In this document: one piece after another, positions 44,497-54,185 of the stretch
Layout: each line of letters starts with the position of its first letter
How positions within the stretch are numbered: position 1 is the first letter of the stretch
NCBI RefSeq assembly: GCF_000422765.1
Contig: NZ_AUGR01000015.1
Location: 62,001-126,000, forward strand
DNA length: 64,000 nt
Source of the DNA: Neptunomonas japonica DSM 18939
GTDB taxonomy: Bacteria; Pseudomonadota; Gammaproteobacteria; Pseudomonadales; Balneatricaceae
Reading direction: 5' to 3'
Program-made: the position numbers and the translations under genes
Notes under the pieces: model-generated
Told to the model about the DNA's origin: nothing
The model's database searches: none
What the model saw: only the letters and a program-made list of their open reading frames with translations

Positions 44497-44558
44497 GTGT
44501 TTATTCATAAACGCTGTCACTAAGTAGGTTGGTGCTTAGGGCTGTTTGGGAGATAAAC

Positions 44559-45029
44559 ATGGATATGGCAAGTGTTCCTCGTAGTTTCTGGCATGCGTTA
44601 AGTTTTTGTATGGTGGCAGCTACACTCGGCCTGCTTTTTATCGCGCAATCATCCAGTAATGTGTCTATCGAAATTGCCAATGCAAAAATTGAGCTGTCTT
44701 CGGCTATTTCACAAGTTAAAGATATAAAGAGTGATCTTAAAGCGGAGAATGCCCGTTTGGTAAAAGCCAACTTGTTGCTGCAAGAAAAAGTTAAACGATG
44801 GGAAGCGGCTGCCAAATTGGACCCAAACGCGACTTCGTTGGAAGATTTTAATTTGGGTGAGGTGTTAGGTAGGCCAAGCCCTGCTGTTCAAGAGCCCATT
44901 ACTCAAAACCCTGCTATAAATCCTTCTGTTGCTGTAAATCCTAGAAACGCCTCACCCAAAGACCTGTATAGAGATATAGATGCCAAGATTCAATCTGCCG
45001 AAAAATACATAAGAAGCCAAAGTCAATAG
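44559..45029 (+). CDS. Unknown membrane-anchored coiled-coil protein
   Basis: 156 residues from the ATG at 44559 with GGGAG 7 bp upstream. One membrane segment near the N-terminus (about 8-28, ALSFCMVAATLGLLFIAQ) precedes a coiled coil (about 32-80; AISQVKDIKSDLKAENARLV). A low-complexity stretch rich in Asn-Pro pairs follows (about 105-130), then a short helical tail. No enzyme motif. The bulk should lie outside the inner membrane. Function unknown; it precedes the PEP-CTERM protease by 127 bp. Confidence 0.68.
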   Translation: MDMASVPRSFWHALSFCMVAATLGLLFIAQSSSNVSIEIANAKIELSSAISQVKDIKSDLKAENARLVKANLLLQEKVKRWEAAAKLDPNATSLEDFNLGEVLGRPSPAVQEPITQNPAINPSVAVNPRNASPKDLYRDIDAKIQSAEKYIRSQSQ

Positions 45030-45156
45030 TCGCTATTTACGTCCTCGTTTTATGCTCTCAAGTTTCCTCTTAATCGGGCGATAGTGTTATCTGTGAATGG
45101 GCCAATATCAAAGCTACAGGCCATCTGTTTAACTGAATGAAAATAAAAGGACGTAT

Positions 45157-45888
45157 ATGTTTAAGGGAATATTATTTTTATTGCTGTGTTCAATATCAAT
45201 GTTCTCAAACGCTTATGTTATTAGCGGAGAAAAGTGGGGAGATCCTGCGTTTGGTACGGGTGCTATTATTAGTTGGAGCTATATGGATACAGGGCTTAGC
45301 TGCAATGGAACCTATGAGTCTATTGGGTGTAGTGTAACTTCATTAGCTGATTTTATGCCGCTGGGTTTTGAAAGTGAAATTTCACGCTCCTTCGATGCGT
45401 GGTCTGACATCGCTGGCCTAACCTTTATACAAGTACCTGATAGTGGTGATGCGTTTAATGTGTCAGGGGCTTCAGGAGATATACGTCTCGGAGGGCACTC
45501 TTTTGATGGGGCCGGTGGTATTTTGGCGCATGGTTATCTTCCTGAACCGGGCAGCTCTTCAGCGGGGGACATCCATTTTGATTCAGGTGACTTGTGGACG
45601 ACCAATGTTGGCACGCCAGGTTTTGATATTTTCCAAGTATTTACTCATGAGCTAGGCCATGCCTTAGGCTTAGATCATACTAACGTTCCTCACTCACTGA
45701 TGAACCCTTATTATACGGAAGCTTTTTCTGGCCCCCAAGCAGATGACTTTGCAGGGATTCAGTATCTTTACGGGCTTCCAGCCGCAGGTAATGAGGTTCC
45801 TGAACCTGCTTCAATTTTCTTATTGGTGATAGGTCTTTTGGGCTTGGTCGTGGTTAGAAAGCAATACAGGGCCGCCTCTGGTGCTTAA
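45157..45888 (+). CDS. Secreted matrixin-like zinc metalloprotease with PEP-CTERM signal
   Basis: 243 residues with an N-terminal signal peptide (cleavage after SNA). The catalytic motif THELGHALGLDHTNVPHSLM has H-E-x2-H-x2-G-x2-H and a following Met-turn, as in metzincin matrixins. The C-terminus has a PEP-CTERM sorting signal: VPEPASIFLLVIGLLGLVVV then basic RKQYR. Exosortase would cleave this tail and hand the protein to the cell surface or matrix. No exosortase gene lies in the window. Its stop overlaps the next gene by 8 bp. Confidence 0.88.
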   Translation: MFKGILFLLLCSISMFSNAYVISGEKWGDPAFGTGAIISWSYMDTGLSCNGTYESIGCSVTSLADFMPLGFESEISRSFDAWSDIAGLTFIQVPDSGDAFNVSGASGDIRLGGHSFDGAGGILAHGYLPEPGSSSAGDIHFDSGDLWTTNVGTPGFDIFQVFTHELGHALGLDHTNVPHSLMNPYYTEAFSGPQADDFAGIQYLYGLPAAGNEVPEPASIFLLVIGLLGLVVVRKQYRAASGA

Positions 45889-46330
45889 AGCTGCCTTTGT
45901 TACTGTATGGGCGGTAATCTGTCTATTAACAGCAGCAGTGAGTAATGCTTCATTGGCTCAAATGACAGAACAAGATTTAAGCAACGCATCCGTAGCGATA
46001 GTTTTTGCTGAATTTATTGGAGCATCAGAGCTGCAGATAGAAAGCAAAAGCCTCCGGCTAAGTGTCGGGGTCCTGCGTGTGCAGCAAGTATTAAAAGGCT
46101 CTTCTCACGTTAATATAGTATTTATTCGACAATATCCGCGTACGGGTGTTGTGAGTGATACCTATAATTTTGAGGTAGGGAAGCTCGGTCTGTGGTTTTT
46201 ACAAAAAACTCCTAGTGTGGAGGGTTTATATCAGGTCTTGCACCCAGCACGCTTTATTGAAATGGATGAATCCAGCTCAGCCCTTACATATTGGAAAGCA
46301 TTGCTGGCGGCTCCGCCAATCCATAAGTAG
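45881..46330 (+). CDS. Unknown exported protein coupled to the metalloprotease
   Basis: 149 residues from the GTG at 45881, which lies inside the protease's last codons. A signal peptide is seen (hydrophobic VWAVICLLTAAV, cleavage near SNA). The mature protein reads like a compact beta-rich domain (SLRLSVGVLRVQQVLKG, VNIVFIRQYPRTG) with no cysteine pairs or known motif. Because it is translated after the protease, it could be a partner, chaperone or inhibitor; this is inference only. Confidence 0.68.
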   Translation: MLKAAFVTVWAVICLLTAAVSNASLAQMTEQDLSNASVAIVFAEFIGASELQIESKSLRLSVGVLRVQQVLKGSSHVNIVFIRQYPRTGVVSDTYNFEVGKLGLWFLQKTPSVEGLYQVLHPARFIEMDESSSALTYWKALLAAPPIHK

Positions 46331-46481
46331 TGCCTTTTAGCAGATAGTCAAAGACAAAAAATAGCCGTTATAGTTTTTCCTAATCACCTCGCTTAAATCA
46401 TTCAATTTAGAAACTGCTTGTTAAAGGGATAGATTGTTCTTAGAGCAACAAATAGCCCACAACAACAAGTAGAGGTGTGTC

Positions 46482-47921
46482 ATGAGTAAGTGCCCTTACC
46501 ATACAACAACCGCAGGTAGTCCGGTTGCTGATAATCAGAACAGTCAAACCGCCGGCCCACGTGGTCCTGTATTAATGCAGGACTGGCAACTCATTGAAAA
46601 GTTAGCTCACCAAAACCGTGAACGTATACCTGAGCGAGTCGTGCATGCAAAAGGTTGGGGTGCATTCGGTACCTTTACTGTCACGCATGATATTTCTCGC
46701 TACACACGCGCAAAAATCTTTGAAAAAGTGGGTAAGCAAACCGGGATGCTAGCGCGTTTTTCTACGGTTGCAGGTGAAGCTGGTGCAGCAGATGCTGAGC
46801 GTGATGTACGTGGTTTTGCGCTTAAATTTTATACCGATGAAGGTAACTGGGATATGGTTGGTAATAACACCCCGGTGTTCTTTATCCGCGACCCGCTTAA
46901 GTTTCCTGATTTTATTCATACGCAAAAACGTCACCCTAAAACTAATATGCGCTCGCCTACTGCGATGTGGGATTTTTGGTCACTTTCCCCTGAATCGCTG
47001 CATCAGGTAACTATTTTGATGAGTGACCGTGGCTTGCCCACGGATGTGCGCCATATCAATGGCTATGGCTCCCATACGTATTCGTTCTGGAATGATGCGG
47101 GAGAGCGTTTCTGGGTGAAGTTCCACTTCAAAACGCAGCAGGGACATCGCCATTGGACTAATGAAGAAGCAGAAGCTGTGGTAGGTAAAACACGCGAATC
47201 TACACAAGAAGATCTTTACGGTTCTATTGATAAAGGTGACTTTCCTAAATGGACTGTGTATGTACAAGTTATGCCTGAAGCCGATGCGGATAAAACCAGC
47301 TACAACCCTTTTGATCTAACGAAGGTGTGGCCGCATGCAGAGTACCCATTAATTGAAGCAGGTGTTATGGAACTCAACCGTAATCCAGAGAACTACTTTG
47401 CTGAGATCGAACAGGCAGCATTCTCACCTTCTAATGCAGTTCCGGGGATCGGCTTTTCACCTGACAAGATGCTGCAGGCTCGCTTATTCAGTTATGCAGA
47501 TGCACATCGTTACCGAATAGGTACACATTACGAAGGGTTACCCGTAAATACACCGAAATGCCCAGTACATCATTATCACAAAGATGGTGCTATGAATTTT
47601 ATGGGGCAAAAAACGGGGAATGTTGATGCGTATTACGAGCCAAATTCATTTGATGGTGCCGTTGCAAGGCCTGATGTAAAAGAGCCTTTGCTTCAGCTTA
47701 GTGGAGAGGTGGATCGCTATGACCACCGCGAAGGCAATGATGATTTTAGCCAGCCTCGTGCACTGTTTAACTTGTTTGATGAAGGGCAGAAAAAGCGCCT
47801 CTTTAGTAATATAGCTGCAGCTATGCAGGGCGTACCGAAAGAGATAGTAGAGCGTCAGCTAGCTCTGTTTGAACAGGTGCATTCGGATTACGAAAAGGGA
47901 GTACGTGAGGCTTTGAAGTAG
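46482..47921 (+). CDS. katA: Haem catalase (clade 3, small subunit)
   Basis: 479 residues. Breaks hydrogen peroxide into water and oxygen. The distal histidine lies in [14 protein letters not shown], the distal asparagine in [10 protein letters not shown] and the haem-ligand tyrosine in [14 protein letters not shown]. The length and absence of a flavodoxin-like C-domain give a small-subunit enzyme. No signal peptide, so cytoplasmic. It stands alone with its own terminator; no oxyR is adjacent. Confidence 0.95.
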   Translation: MSKCPYHTTTAGSPVADNQNSQTAGPRGPVLMQDWQLIEKLAHQNRERIPERVVHAKGWGAFGTFTVTHDISRYTRAKIFEKVGKQTGMLARFSTVAGEAGAADAERDVRGFALKFYTDEGNWDMVGNNTPVFFIRDPLKFPDFIHTQKRHPKTNMRSPTAMWDFWSLSPESLHQVTILMSDRGLPTDVRHINGYGSHTYSFWNDAGERFWVKFHFKTQQGHRHWTNEEAEAVVGKTRESTQEDLYGSIDKGDFPKWTVYVQVMPEADADKTSYNPFDLTKVWPHAEYPLIEAGVMELNRNPENYFAEIEQAAFSPSNAVPGIGFSPDKMLQARLFSYADAHRYRIGTHYEGLPVNTPKCPVHHYHKDGAMNFMGQKTGNVDAYYEPNSFDGAVARPDVKEPLLQLSGEVDRYDHREGNDDFSQPRALFNLFDEGQKKRLFSNIAAAMQGVPKEIVERQLALFEQVHSDYEKGVREALK

Positions 47922-47947
47922 CTCAATATTGTATTTTTATTTTACCG

Positions 47948-47975
47948 AGAGGGAGGCTATTAGCCTCCCTCTTCT
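47948..47975 (+). terminator. Terminator after the catalase gene
   Basis: A 10-bp AGAGGGAGGC/GCCTCCCTCT stem with a TATTA loop, followed by a pyrimidine-rich tail. Strong stem, weak T run. Confidence 0.75.
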
Positions 47976-48150
47976 CGTTTAGAATGAGGCCAATTAATCT
48001 GTGTGTGAGGGCCAGCTAAAAATTTTATAGAGTCATTTATTGAAAAGCTTAAAAAAGCACACTACTTTTTAAAGACGTAATAATAAAAATATTTGAAGAC
48101 CGGATGTCTATCAATAGCTGATCACGGCTCTTCCCTTGCAGGTATCTCCC

Positions 48151-50133
48151 ATGTTTTTGAAAGTCACGCACCGGATTGCTTTTGGTTTTGCTCTGCTCGT
48201 TATCTTTATCATGATTGTGGGTGGTGGAGGCCTCTGGGGAACGTCCGATATTAATGCTCGGATGCATAAAATAACGGATGTGTCGTTGCCTATTTCTAGC
48301 GGCAGTTACCATCAACTAATTGCTTTACAAGAAGCCAACATTGCTTTGCTTAGAGCGTTAACAAATGATGATGCTGATCCAGCATTGCGTCTAAGCTATG
48401 AAAAATCATTTGAGCATCAAATGGTATTATTTACTGAAGCACATGCAGTGTTGGCACCATTGTTAGCTGATGATACAGAGTTGCTCGAAATGTTTGATGA
48501 AACGGAGAAAACCGAAATAGCTTTTTCAAAGGCTGCTTTAAAAGTGATGGAGCTGCATGAGGAGAGCTTAGCGCTACTGACACGTACCCGCCAAAAAGAA
48601 AGTCGTTTTCAGCGTCAAATGGATACCTTAAATACCTGGGGGCAACAATACCTGTCCAAAAATAATAGCGGCGGTTCTGAGGCGCGTGTATTTATGCGCA
48701 GTGCTAATACTCATAAATCTCAGATTATTAACTTCAAACAGAATAATGACTTTAAAGCGTTAGATACTGCACTTAAGCAAACTGAAGGCGCACTTAATAA
48801 AAGTTTGGCAGCTTTGGCAAAGGCTGATCCTAAGGCTGGCCGGATTAAAATTCTGATTAAGGATGTCGTTGAACAGCTTTATAGCGATAAAGGTGTGGTG
48901 CAGCTGTATCGAGAGTTAGATCATGTGAATACTCAGCAAGCCACGCAGCTACAGGAAGTTAACATGCTCCTCAAGCAAGCGCGTGAATCCGCTGAAACGT
49001 TTAGCCGCCTTACCTTAGAGCGTGCAGATACTCAGCGTATAGAAGCAGATGAAGCGAGTTCACTCAGTCAGCGTACTATTATTGCTCTGCTAGTGGGGGC
49101 AACCCTTATCGCGATTTTGATTAGTGGTTTGGTTGTACGCTCAATTTCTCGGCCATTACAGGAAATGCTTAAAAAGCTGTCAGCAGTTGCTGAAGGTGAT
49201 ATGCGAATTGCTTTTGATCATAATAATCGAGATGAATTTGGCCAGTTGGGTAGCGCATTAAATGAAGTGGTCGAGCGCTTGTGCGGTTTATTATCTCGTA
49301 TTGGTAGCGCCTCACAAAAACTGACCGGTGTTGCAGAGCAGAACGCTGTTATCAGCGATCAAACAACTACGGCGATGGCGGGGCAAAGCTTACAGTTGGA
49401 AAGCACATCGTCAGCGGCGACTCAGCTTGAGTCTACGGTAACAGAAGTTGCCAACCATGCTCGTGCAACCCTAGAGGCTGTACAGCAATGTGAACATTTG
49501 AGTACTGATGCAGAGCGCTGTGTACAGCAGACGTTGGCCAGTATTGAACAGCAATCTTACGACATTAAAGAAGCAGTGAAGCAGAGTGATCAGCTTGACA
49601 AATACAGCCAACAAATTGGCAGTATTTTGGACACTATTGGAGAGATTGCTGAGCAGACTAATCTATTAGCACTTAATGCTGCTATCGAAGCCGCAAGAGC
49701 AGGAGATCAGGGGCGTGGCTTTGCTGTCGTTGCTGATGAGGTGCGAAGTCTCGCCAGCCGGACGCAAAATTCCACCCAAGAGATCCAAAATATGGTGGTG
49801 AACATGCAGCGGAGTACTCAGCAAGTTGTGCAGGTGATGCATCAAAGTGTTGAACAGTCTCAGCAATGCGTGTTGCATGCGGGTACTTCGCAAACTGCTC
49901 TGCAAGACATGAATAGTTCAATAGCCAACATTCGTGAAATGAGCACGCAAATTACCGAAGCCACGGGCCAGCAAAATGATGCAGTTGAAGAGGTGAGCCG
50001 TACATTGGTGACCATCAACGAAGCGGCTACAGAGATTGCTTCAGGTGCTCAAGATGTAACAGAGAGCAGCCAAGGGTTGCTTACTATTGCACAAGAGCAG
50101 AAGCAGTTAATTAGTCAGTTTATAACTGCTTAG
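48151..50133 (+). CDS. Methyl-accepting chemotaxis protein
   Basis: 660 residues from the ATG at 48151; a TTG five codons earlier is less likely. Layout: first membrane segment (about 8-30), a long periplasmic four-helix sensor (about 35-310), a second membrane segment (about 310-335), a HAMP domain and a signalling domain. The hairpin tip is [20 protein letters not shown] followed by [18 protein letters not shown]. The ligand is not evident; there is no PAS, dCache or Cache motif. The C-terminus lacks a CheR-tethering pentapeptide. Confidence 0.93.
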   Translation: MFLKVTHRIAFGFALLVIFIMIVGGGGLWGTSDINARMHKITDVSLPISSGSYHQLIALQEANIALLRALTNDDADPALRLSYEKSFEHQMVLFTEAHAVLAPLLADDTELLEMFDETEKTEIAFSKAALKVMELHEESLALLTRTRQKESRFQRQMDTLNTWGQQYLSKNNSGGSEARVFMRSANTHKSQIINFKQNNDFKALDTALKQTEGALNKSLAALAKADPKAGRIKILIKDVVEQLYSDKGVVQLYRELDHVNTQQATQLQEVNMLLKQARESAETFSRLTLERADTQRIEADEASSLSQRTIIALLVGATLIAILISGLVVRSISRPLQEMLKKLSAVAEGDMRIAFDHNNRDEFGQLGSALNEVVERLCGLLSRIGSASQKLTGVAEQNAVISDQTTTAMAGQSLQLESTSSAATQLESTVTEVANHARATLEAVQQCEHLSTDAERCVQQTLASIEQQSYDIKEAVKQSDQLDKYSQQIGSILDTIGEIAEQTNLLALNAAIEAARAGDQGRGFAVVADEVRSLASRTQNSTQEIQNMVVNMQRSTQQVVQVMHQSVEQSQQCVLHAGTSQTALQDMNSSIANIREMSTQITEATGQQNDAVEEVSRTLVTINEAATEIASGAQDVTESSQGLLTIAQEQKQLISQFITA

Positions 50134-50167
50134 CTTTTTGTAGTTATATGCTTTATTAAAAAAACGA

Positions 50168-51475
50168 CTAGCTAGCGGGCTCTGTTGGTTCCACACTGGC
50201 AGGCACTAGCTGGTTTTTAGCCTCAATCCACTGCGCCATATACTTAGTACTCTTATGTTGATGGTGTAACAGCATCTGGCCAGTGAAGTTAGCTAGCCTA
50301 TGCTGGGCTAATTGCTCCGCTTCAAGTAGCGCTTCTACACGCAACATTAGATTTTTTTGGATCTTAGCCTGACAAAAGTGATCAGTGAGTATTTGGTAAC
50401 CACGCGTTTGTGCTAACTGCCAATGCTCATCGTTGGAGTATAAGTTGATGGCCGCTTGTGCAAATTTTTCGGGAGTATTTGTTTGCTCGCCACTCCACGT
50501 TTCCTTGCTATCAATCATCCCTTCTGTGCCCATTGTAGTGGTTACAGAAGGCGTACCGTTTCTCATGGCATCAACCAGTTTACCTTTGATACCTGCACCA
50601 AAACGCAAGGGTGCTAACAGCACCTTGGCTTGACGCATGACTAGATGTGCATCTTCAGTCCAGCCTTTAACCAAAAAGCCTTCTTTTTCATTATGCAGTG
50701 CCGTCGCTTTGGGTGGTGGATAAGCGCCGTATATATGTAGTTCTGCATCAGGTAAACGTTGCCTTATAAGCGGCCATAGTTGTTGCTTTAACCAGAGTAC
50801 GGCATCCCAATTAGGTGCATGGCGAAAATTACCAATACTGATAAAGTGCTGACGCTCACTAAAGAGGGGGGTATTTGTCTGAGCTGCTGGTAGCATAAAG
50901 GGGCAGTGGGTAAGCAAGTTGTCGGGTACGCCAAAACTCTGTGTGAGTAAATTAATTTCAAAATCTGACACCATCATGGTTAGGTCAGAACGGTAAATAG
51001 CCGCAATTTCTCGCTTACACTGATCCTGTTTAGCCATTCTTTGGTAAAGCTCTCGTGGTGATGATAACTGCGAAATATCTAGGTTATCAGAACGTAGTTG
51101 CTGCTTTATCCACTGGTGACGTGTCTCGCGTAGGCTATGTAGGTCTTCGGTGTCGAGTATACGTAATGCATCTGGGCAGCATTGCTCGACTCGCCAGCCG
51201 AACTGTTCTTCCATCATAAAACGGTCAAATAGCACCATGTCTGGCTGTAGCTGACTAACCCAGTCATCAAAACTTGATGAGTTAAGCTCGATGGCAACTT
51301 CCTCTACGCCTAATGAAATAAGGTTTGCTCTATGCTCGCTTAACGCCGCAGGGCTAGCAAAAATGATTTTCCACTGATGTGATAAAAACATCTCAATAAA
51401 TGAAAGCATGTGATACCCCGCTGCTGATGAGCGAGGTTCCGGCCAAACATAACCAATAATTAATAGTGTCTTCAT
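50168..51475 (-). CDS. Glycosyltransferase, GT4/GT1 type
   Basis: 435 residues with the GT-B double Rossmann fold. The N-terminus reads TLLIIGYVWPEPRSSAAGYH, with an acceptor-domain glycine loop. The C-domain has ISIGNFRHAPNWDAVLWL, GWTEDAHLVMRQAKVLLAPL, then RFGAGIKGKLVDAMRNGTPS, the nucleotide-sugar site. Cytoplasmic or membrane-peripheral. No polysaccharide cluster is nearby; it converges with the chemoreceptor across 34 bp. Substrate unknown. Confidence 0.85.
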   Translation of the reverse strand: MKTLLIIGYVWPEPRSSAAGYHMLSFIEMFLSHQWKIIFASPAALSEHRANLISLGVEEVAIELNSSSFDDWVSQLQPDMVLFDRFMMEEQFGWRVEQCCPDALRILDTEDLHSLRETRHQWIKQQLRSDNLDISQLSSPRELYQRMAKQDQCKREIAAIYRSDLTMMVSDFEINLLTQSFGVPDNLLTHCPFMLPAAQTNTPLFSERQHFISIGNFRHAPNWDAVLWLKQQLWPLIRQRLPDAELHIYGAYPPPKATALHNEKEGFLVKGWTEDAHLVMRQAKVLLAPLRFGAGIKGKLVDAMRNGTPSVTTTMGTEGMIDSKETWSGEQTNTPEKFAQAAINLYSNDEHWQLAQTRGYQILTDHFCQAKIQKNLMLRVEALLEAEQLAQHRLANFTGQMLLHHQHKSTKYMAQWIEAKNQLVPASVEPTEPAS

Positions 51476-51735
51476 GAGGCTATTTTAAACTAATTAGGAA
51501 GGTGGCAGTCATATTAAAAGGATTTGTGCTGAATTAATTTGTCAGATTTTTGCAGTGCACAATATGCGTATTTATGCAGGATATGAGCGTATTGACACTA
51601 TTTGTTAGTGATGTTGGCACCTTTTGTTATTGGTGGGTACTGGGTTTTCGTCCATTCTTACTTAAATCATGACATTCATGCTTGCCTATTACACTTTGTT
51701 ATACGGGCGCATAAAAAAGAACAGAGGGATTGAAC

Positions 51736-53529
51736 ATGCCAGAATATAAAGCACCAATACGTGAAATACAGTTCGTGATGAATGAGGTGCTTGAATCTGA
51801 AAAGCACTATGCGAGTTTACCCGGTTGTGAAGATGCTACACCGGATATGATTAGTGCCATTATAGAAGAAGGCGCTAAATTTTCTGAGCGTGTTCTATCA
51901 CCGCTGAATCAAGTAGGTGACCAAGAAGGCTGCCAGTTTAATGATGGTGAAGTCACAACACCTACCGGTTTTAGAGAAGCCTACCAGCAATATGTTGAGG
52001 GTGGCTGGCCATCTCTGGCTCATGATCCAGCGCATGGTGGGCAAGGGTTGCCTGAATCGATCGGTACCGTTATCAGCGAAATGGTTGGAACGGCGAACTG
52101 GTCATGGGGTATGTATCCTGGCTTAAGCCACGGTGCTATGAATACCTTACAGGAACATGGTACTGATGAGCAGAAAGAAACCTATCTTACTAAGCTAGTG
52201 AGCGGTGAGTGGACAGGTACTATGTGCTTAACCGAACCACACTGCGGTACAGATTTAGGTTTGCTGCGTACTAAAGCAGAGCCGCAGGCGGATGGTAGCT
52301 ATAAAGTATCGGGAACCAAAATTTTTATCTCTGCCGGTGAGCATGACATGGCAGATAATATTATTCATATCGTATTAGCTCGTTTACCTGATGCTCCTGC
52401 AGGCACCAAAGGTATCTCATTATTTATCGTTCCTAAGTTTATGTCTGACGGTGATGCTGTTGGCGCACGTAATGGTGTTGCTTGTGGTTCGCTAGAGCAT
52501 AAGATGGGTATTCATGGTAATTCAACTTGTGTCATGAATTTTGATGAAGCAACTGGTTATCTCATAGGACCTGCGAATAAAGGCCTTAACTGCATGTTTA
52601 CCTTTATGAATACTGCGCGCTTGGGTACTGCATTACAGGGCTTAGCTCATGCTGAGTGGGGTTTTCAAAATTCACTGCCTTATGCCAAAGACCGTTTGCA
52701 GATGCGTTCTTTGACGGGTAAGAAGAATCCAGAAGGTGCTGCAGATCCTATCATTGTGCACCCAGCGGTACGTAATATGCTGCTGACACAAAAAGCTTTT
52801 GCCGAAGGCGGGCGTGGGCTGATCTATTTCTGTGCTCAGCTTGTTGATAAAACAAAACTGGCCGATACGAAAGAAAAAGCAGAAGCTGATGCATTGCTTG
52901 CTTTTTTAACGCCAATCGCAAAAGCTTTCCTCACTGAAGTAGGATTTGAATCCGCTAACCATGGTGTGCAGGTATATGGTGGGCATGGCTTTATTTCAGA
53001 ATGGGGTATGGAGCAAAACGTGCGTGATGCGCGCATTTCAATGCTGTATGAAGGCACGACACAGATTCAAGCACTTGATTTGCTAGGCCGTAAAGTATTG
53101 ATGACTCAAGGTGATTCGCTTAAAGGCTTTACCAAATTGATTCACATGTTTTGTAAAGAAAATGCCGACAATGACGCTATGAAGCCATTCGTTGAGCCAC
53201 TGATCGCGCTTAATAAAGAGTGGGGTGAACTCACCATGAAAATTGGTGCAAAGGCGATGCAAGACCGTGAAGAGGTGGGTGCTGCTGCGGTGGATTATCT
53301 GATGTACTCGGGTTATGTGACGTTGGCTTATTTTTGGGCACGTATGGCTTATAAAGCACAGCAAGTACTTGAGCAAGGTACGGAAGAAGAAGCTTTCTAT
53401 AAAGCAAAATTGACCACTGCTCGCTTCTATTATGCGCGCTTGTTACCTCGTACGCGCTCTCATGCCGAGATTATGCAATCAGGTGCTGAGAGTTTGATGG
53501 CAATGGATGAAGAGCATTTTATTTTTTAA
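51736..53529 (+). CDS. Acyl-CoA dehydrogenase (about 600-residue type)
   Basis: 597 residues from the ATG at 51736 with GAGGGA upstream. First step of beta-oxidation: FAD-dependent oxidation of acyl-CoA to enoyl-CoA. FAD/substrate block is MCLTEPHCGTDLGLLRTKA, and the catalytic glutamate is in MLYEGTTQIQALDLLGRKV. The extra C-terminal domain (about 470-597) is that of the long bacterial subgroup found with PHA or fatty-acid genes. Electrons would go to the ETF encoded at 58.5-60.2 kb. Confidence 0.93.
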   Translation: MPEYKAPIREIQFVMNEVLESEKHYASLPGCEDATPDMISAIIEEGAKFSERVLSPLNQVGDQEGCQFNDGEVTTPTGFREAYQQYVEGGWPSLAHDPAHGGQGLPESIGTVISEMVGTANWSWGMYPGLSHGAMNTLQEHGTDEQKETYLTKLVSGEWTGTMCLTEPHCGTDLGLLRTKAEPQADGSYKVSGTKIFISAGEHDMADNIIHIVLARLPDAPAGTKGISLFIVPKFMSDGDAVGARNGVACGSLEHKMGIHGNSTCVMNFDEATGYLIGPANKGLNCMFTFMNTARLGTALQGLAHAEWGFQNSLPYAKDRLQMRSLTGKKNPEGAADPIIVHPAVRNMLLTQKAFAEGGRGLIYFCAQLVDKTKLADTKEKAEADALLAFLTPIAKAFLTEVGFESANHGVQVYGGHGFISEWGMEQNVRDARISMLYEGTTQIQALDLLGRKVLMTQGDSLKGFTKLIHMFCKENADNDAMKPFVEPLIALNKEWGELTMKIGAKAMQDREEVGAAAVDYLMYSGYVTLAYFWARMAYKAQQVLEQGTEEEAFYKAKLTTARFYYARLLPRTRSHAEIMQSGAESLMAMDEEHFIF

Positions 53530-53728
53530 GTAGGAGCTCTAAAAATCGTTGAATCAGAAGAGAGTAACCGTTGTGTGGATTTTGAAATACAGAGCCGGCC
53601 GTTGGTTAGCTCAACAACTGTTAAATTTTAATGCTAAGCGTTATAAAAAAAGTAAAATAAGTGCTCCAACAAGGAGCAGTCAAACCAGTAGCGATGCTGC
53701 TATGAACAACCCAGCAGAGGGAATAAGC

Positions 53729-54046
53729 ATGTCTGACCTGAATAAAGTTTTTGACGAGATGAAGAGCCGTTTTAATAGTGGGGCAGCAGCAGGGATGGAT
53801 GTCGTCTTTCAGTACCAGATTGATGATGGGGAGCCGTACCATGTGACAATTGCTAATGATAGCTGCGTTGTTGCCCAGGGTGAGCATGACGAGCCTTCTG
53901 TAACATTGTCTATGGATACGCAGACGTTACAGGAAGTTATTTCTGGTGAAACTGATGGAATGCAGGCGTTTATGACGGGGCGCATTCGTGCCGATGGCGA
54001 TATTATGCTCGCAACACGCCTGACAGCCCTTTTTCCGGTGGCATAA
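53729..54046 (+). CDS. SCP2 sterol-carrier-like protein
   Basis: 105 residues from the ATG at 53729, preceded by GAGGGA 7 bp upstream, which is the usual length for bacterial SCP2. It contains the single SCP2 fold: FQYQIDDGEPYHVTIAND, then PSVTLSMDTQTLQEVISG and FMTGRIRADGDIMLATRL. SCP2 binds fatty acyl-CoAs or sterols. The frame opens earlier, with a TTG at 53549 after AGGAG adding 60 basic residues; that form is possible but less likely. It follows the acyl-CoA dehydrogenase by 199 bp. Confidence 0.85.
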   Translation: MSDLNKVFDEMKSRFNSGAAAGMDVVFQYQIDDGEPYHVTIANDSCVVAQGEHDEPSVTLSMDTQTLQEVISGETDGMQAFMTGRIRADGDIMLATRLTALFPVA

Positions 54047-54062
54047 AATGTAAAGTTGGGCG

Positions 54063-54087
54063 AGGCTATGGAGAGATTGCATAGCCT
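54063..54087 (+). terminator. Hairpin between the SCP2 and ligase genes
   Basis: An 8-bp stem AGGCTATG/CATAGCCT with a 9-base loop, 16 bp past the SCP2 stop and without a T run. It may be a weak terminator or a processing site. Confidence 0.4.
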
Positions 54088-54185
54088 GCTAGGGAAATGC
54101 TAAGAAAATTAACTCTATTTGTGAAAATACAGTGGTGATCGGACGTGATTCCGCCTACCAATAACAATAATATTAGGGGCAACTA

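Noticed and set aside
53549-53728. 60-residue basic extension of the SCP2 protein
   Set aside because: It needs a TTG start 11 bp from AGGAG, while the ATG at 53729 has a better site and gives the usual family length. Kept only as an alternative.
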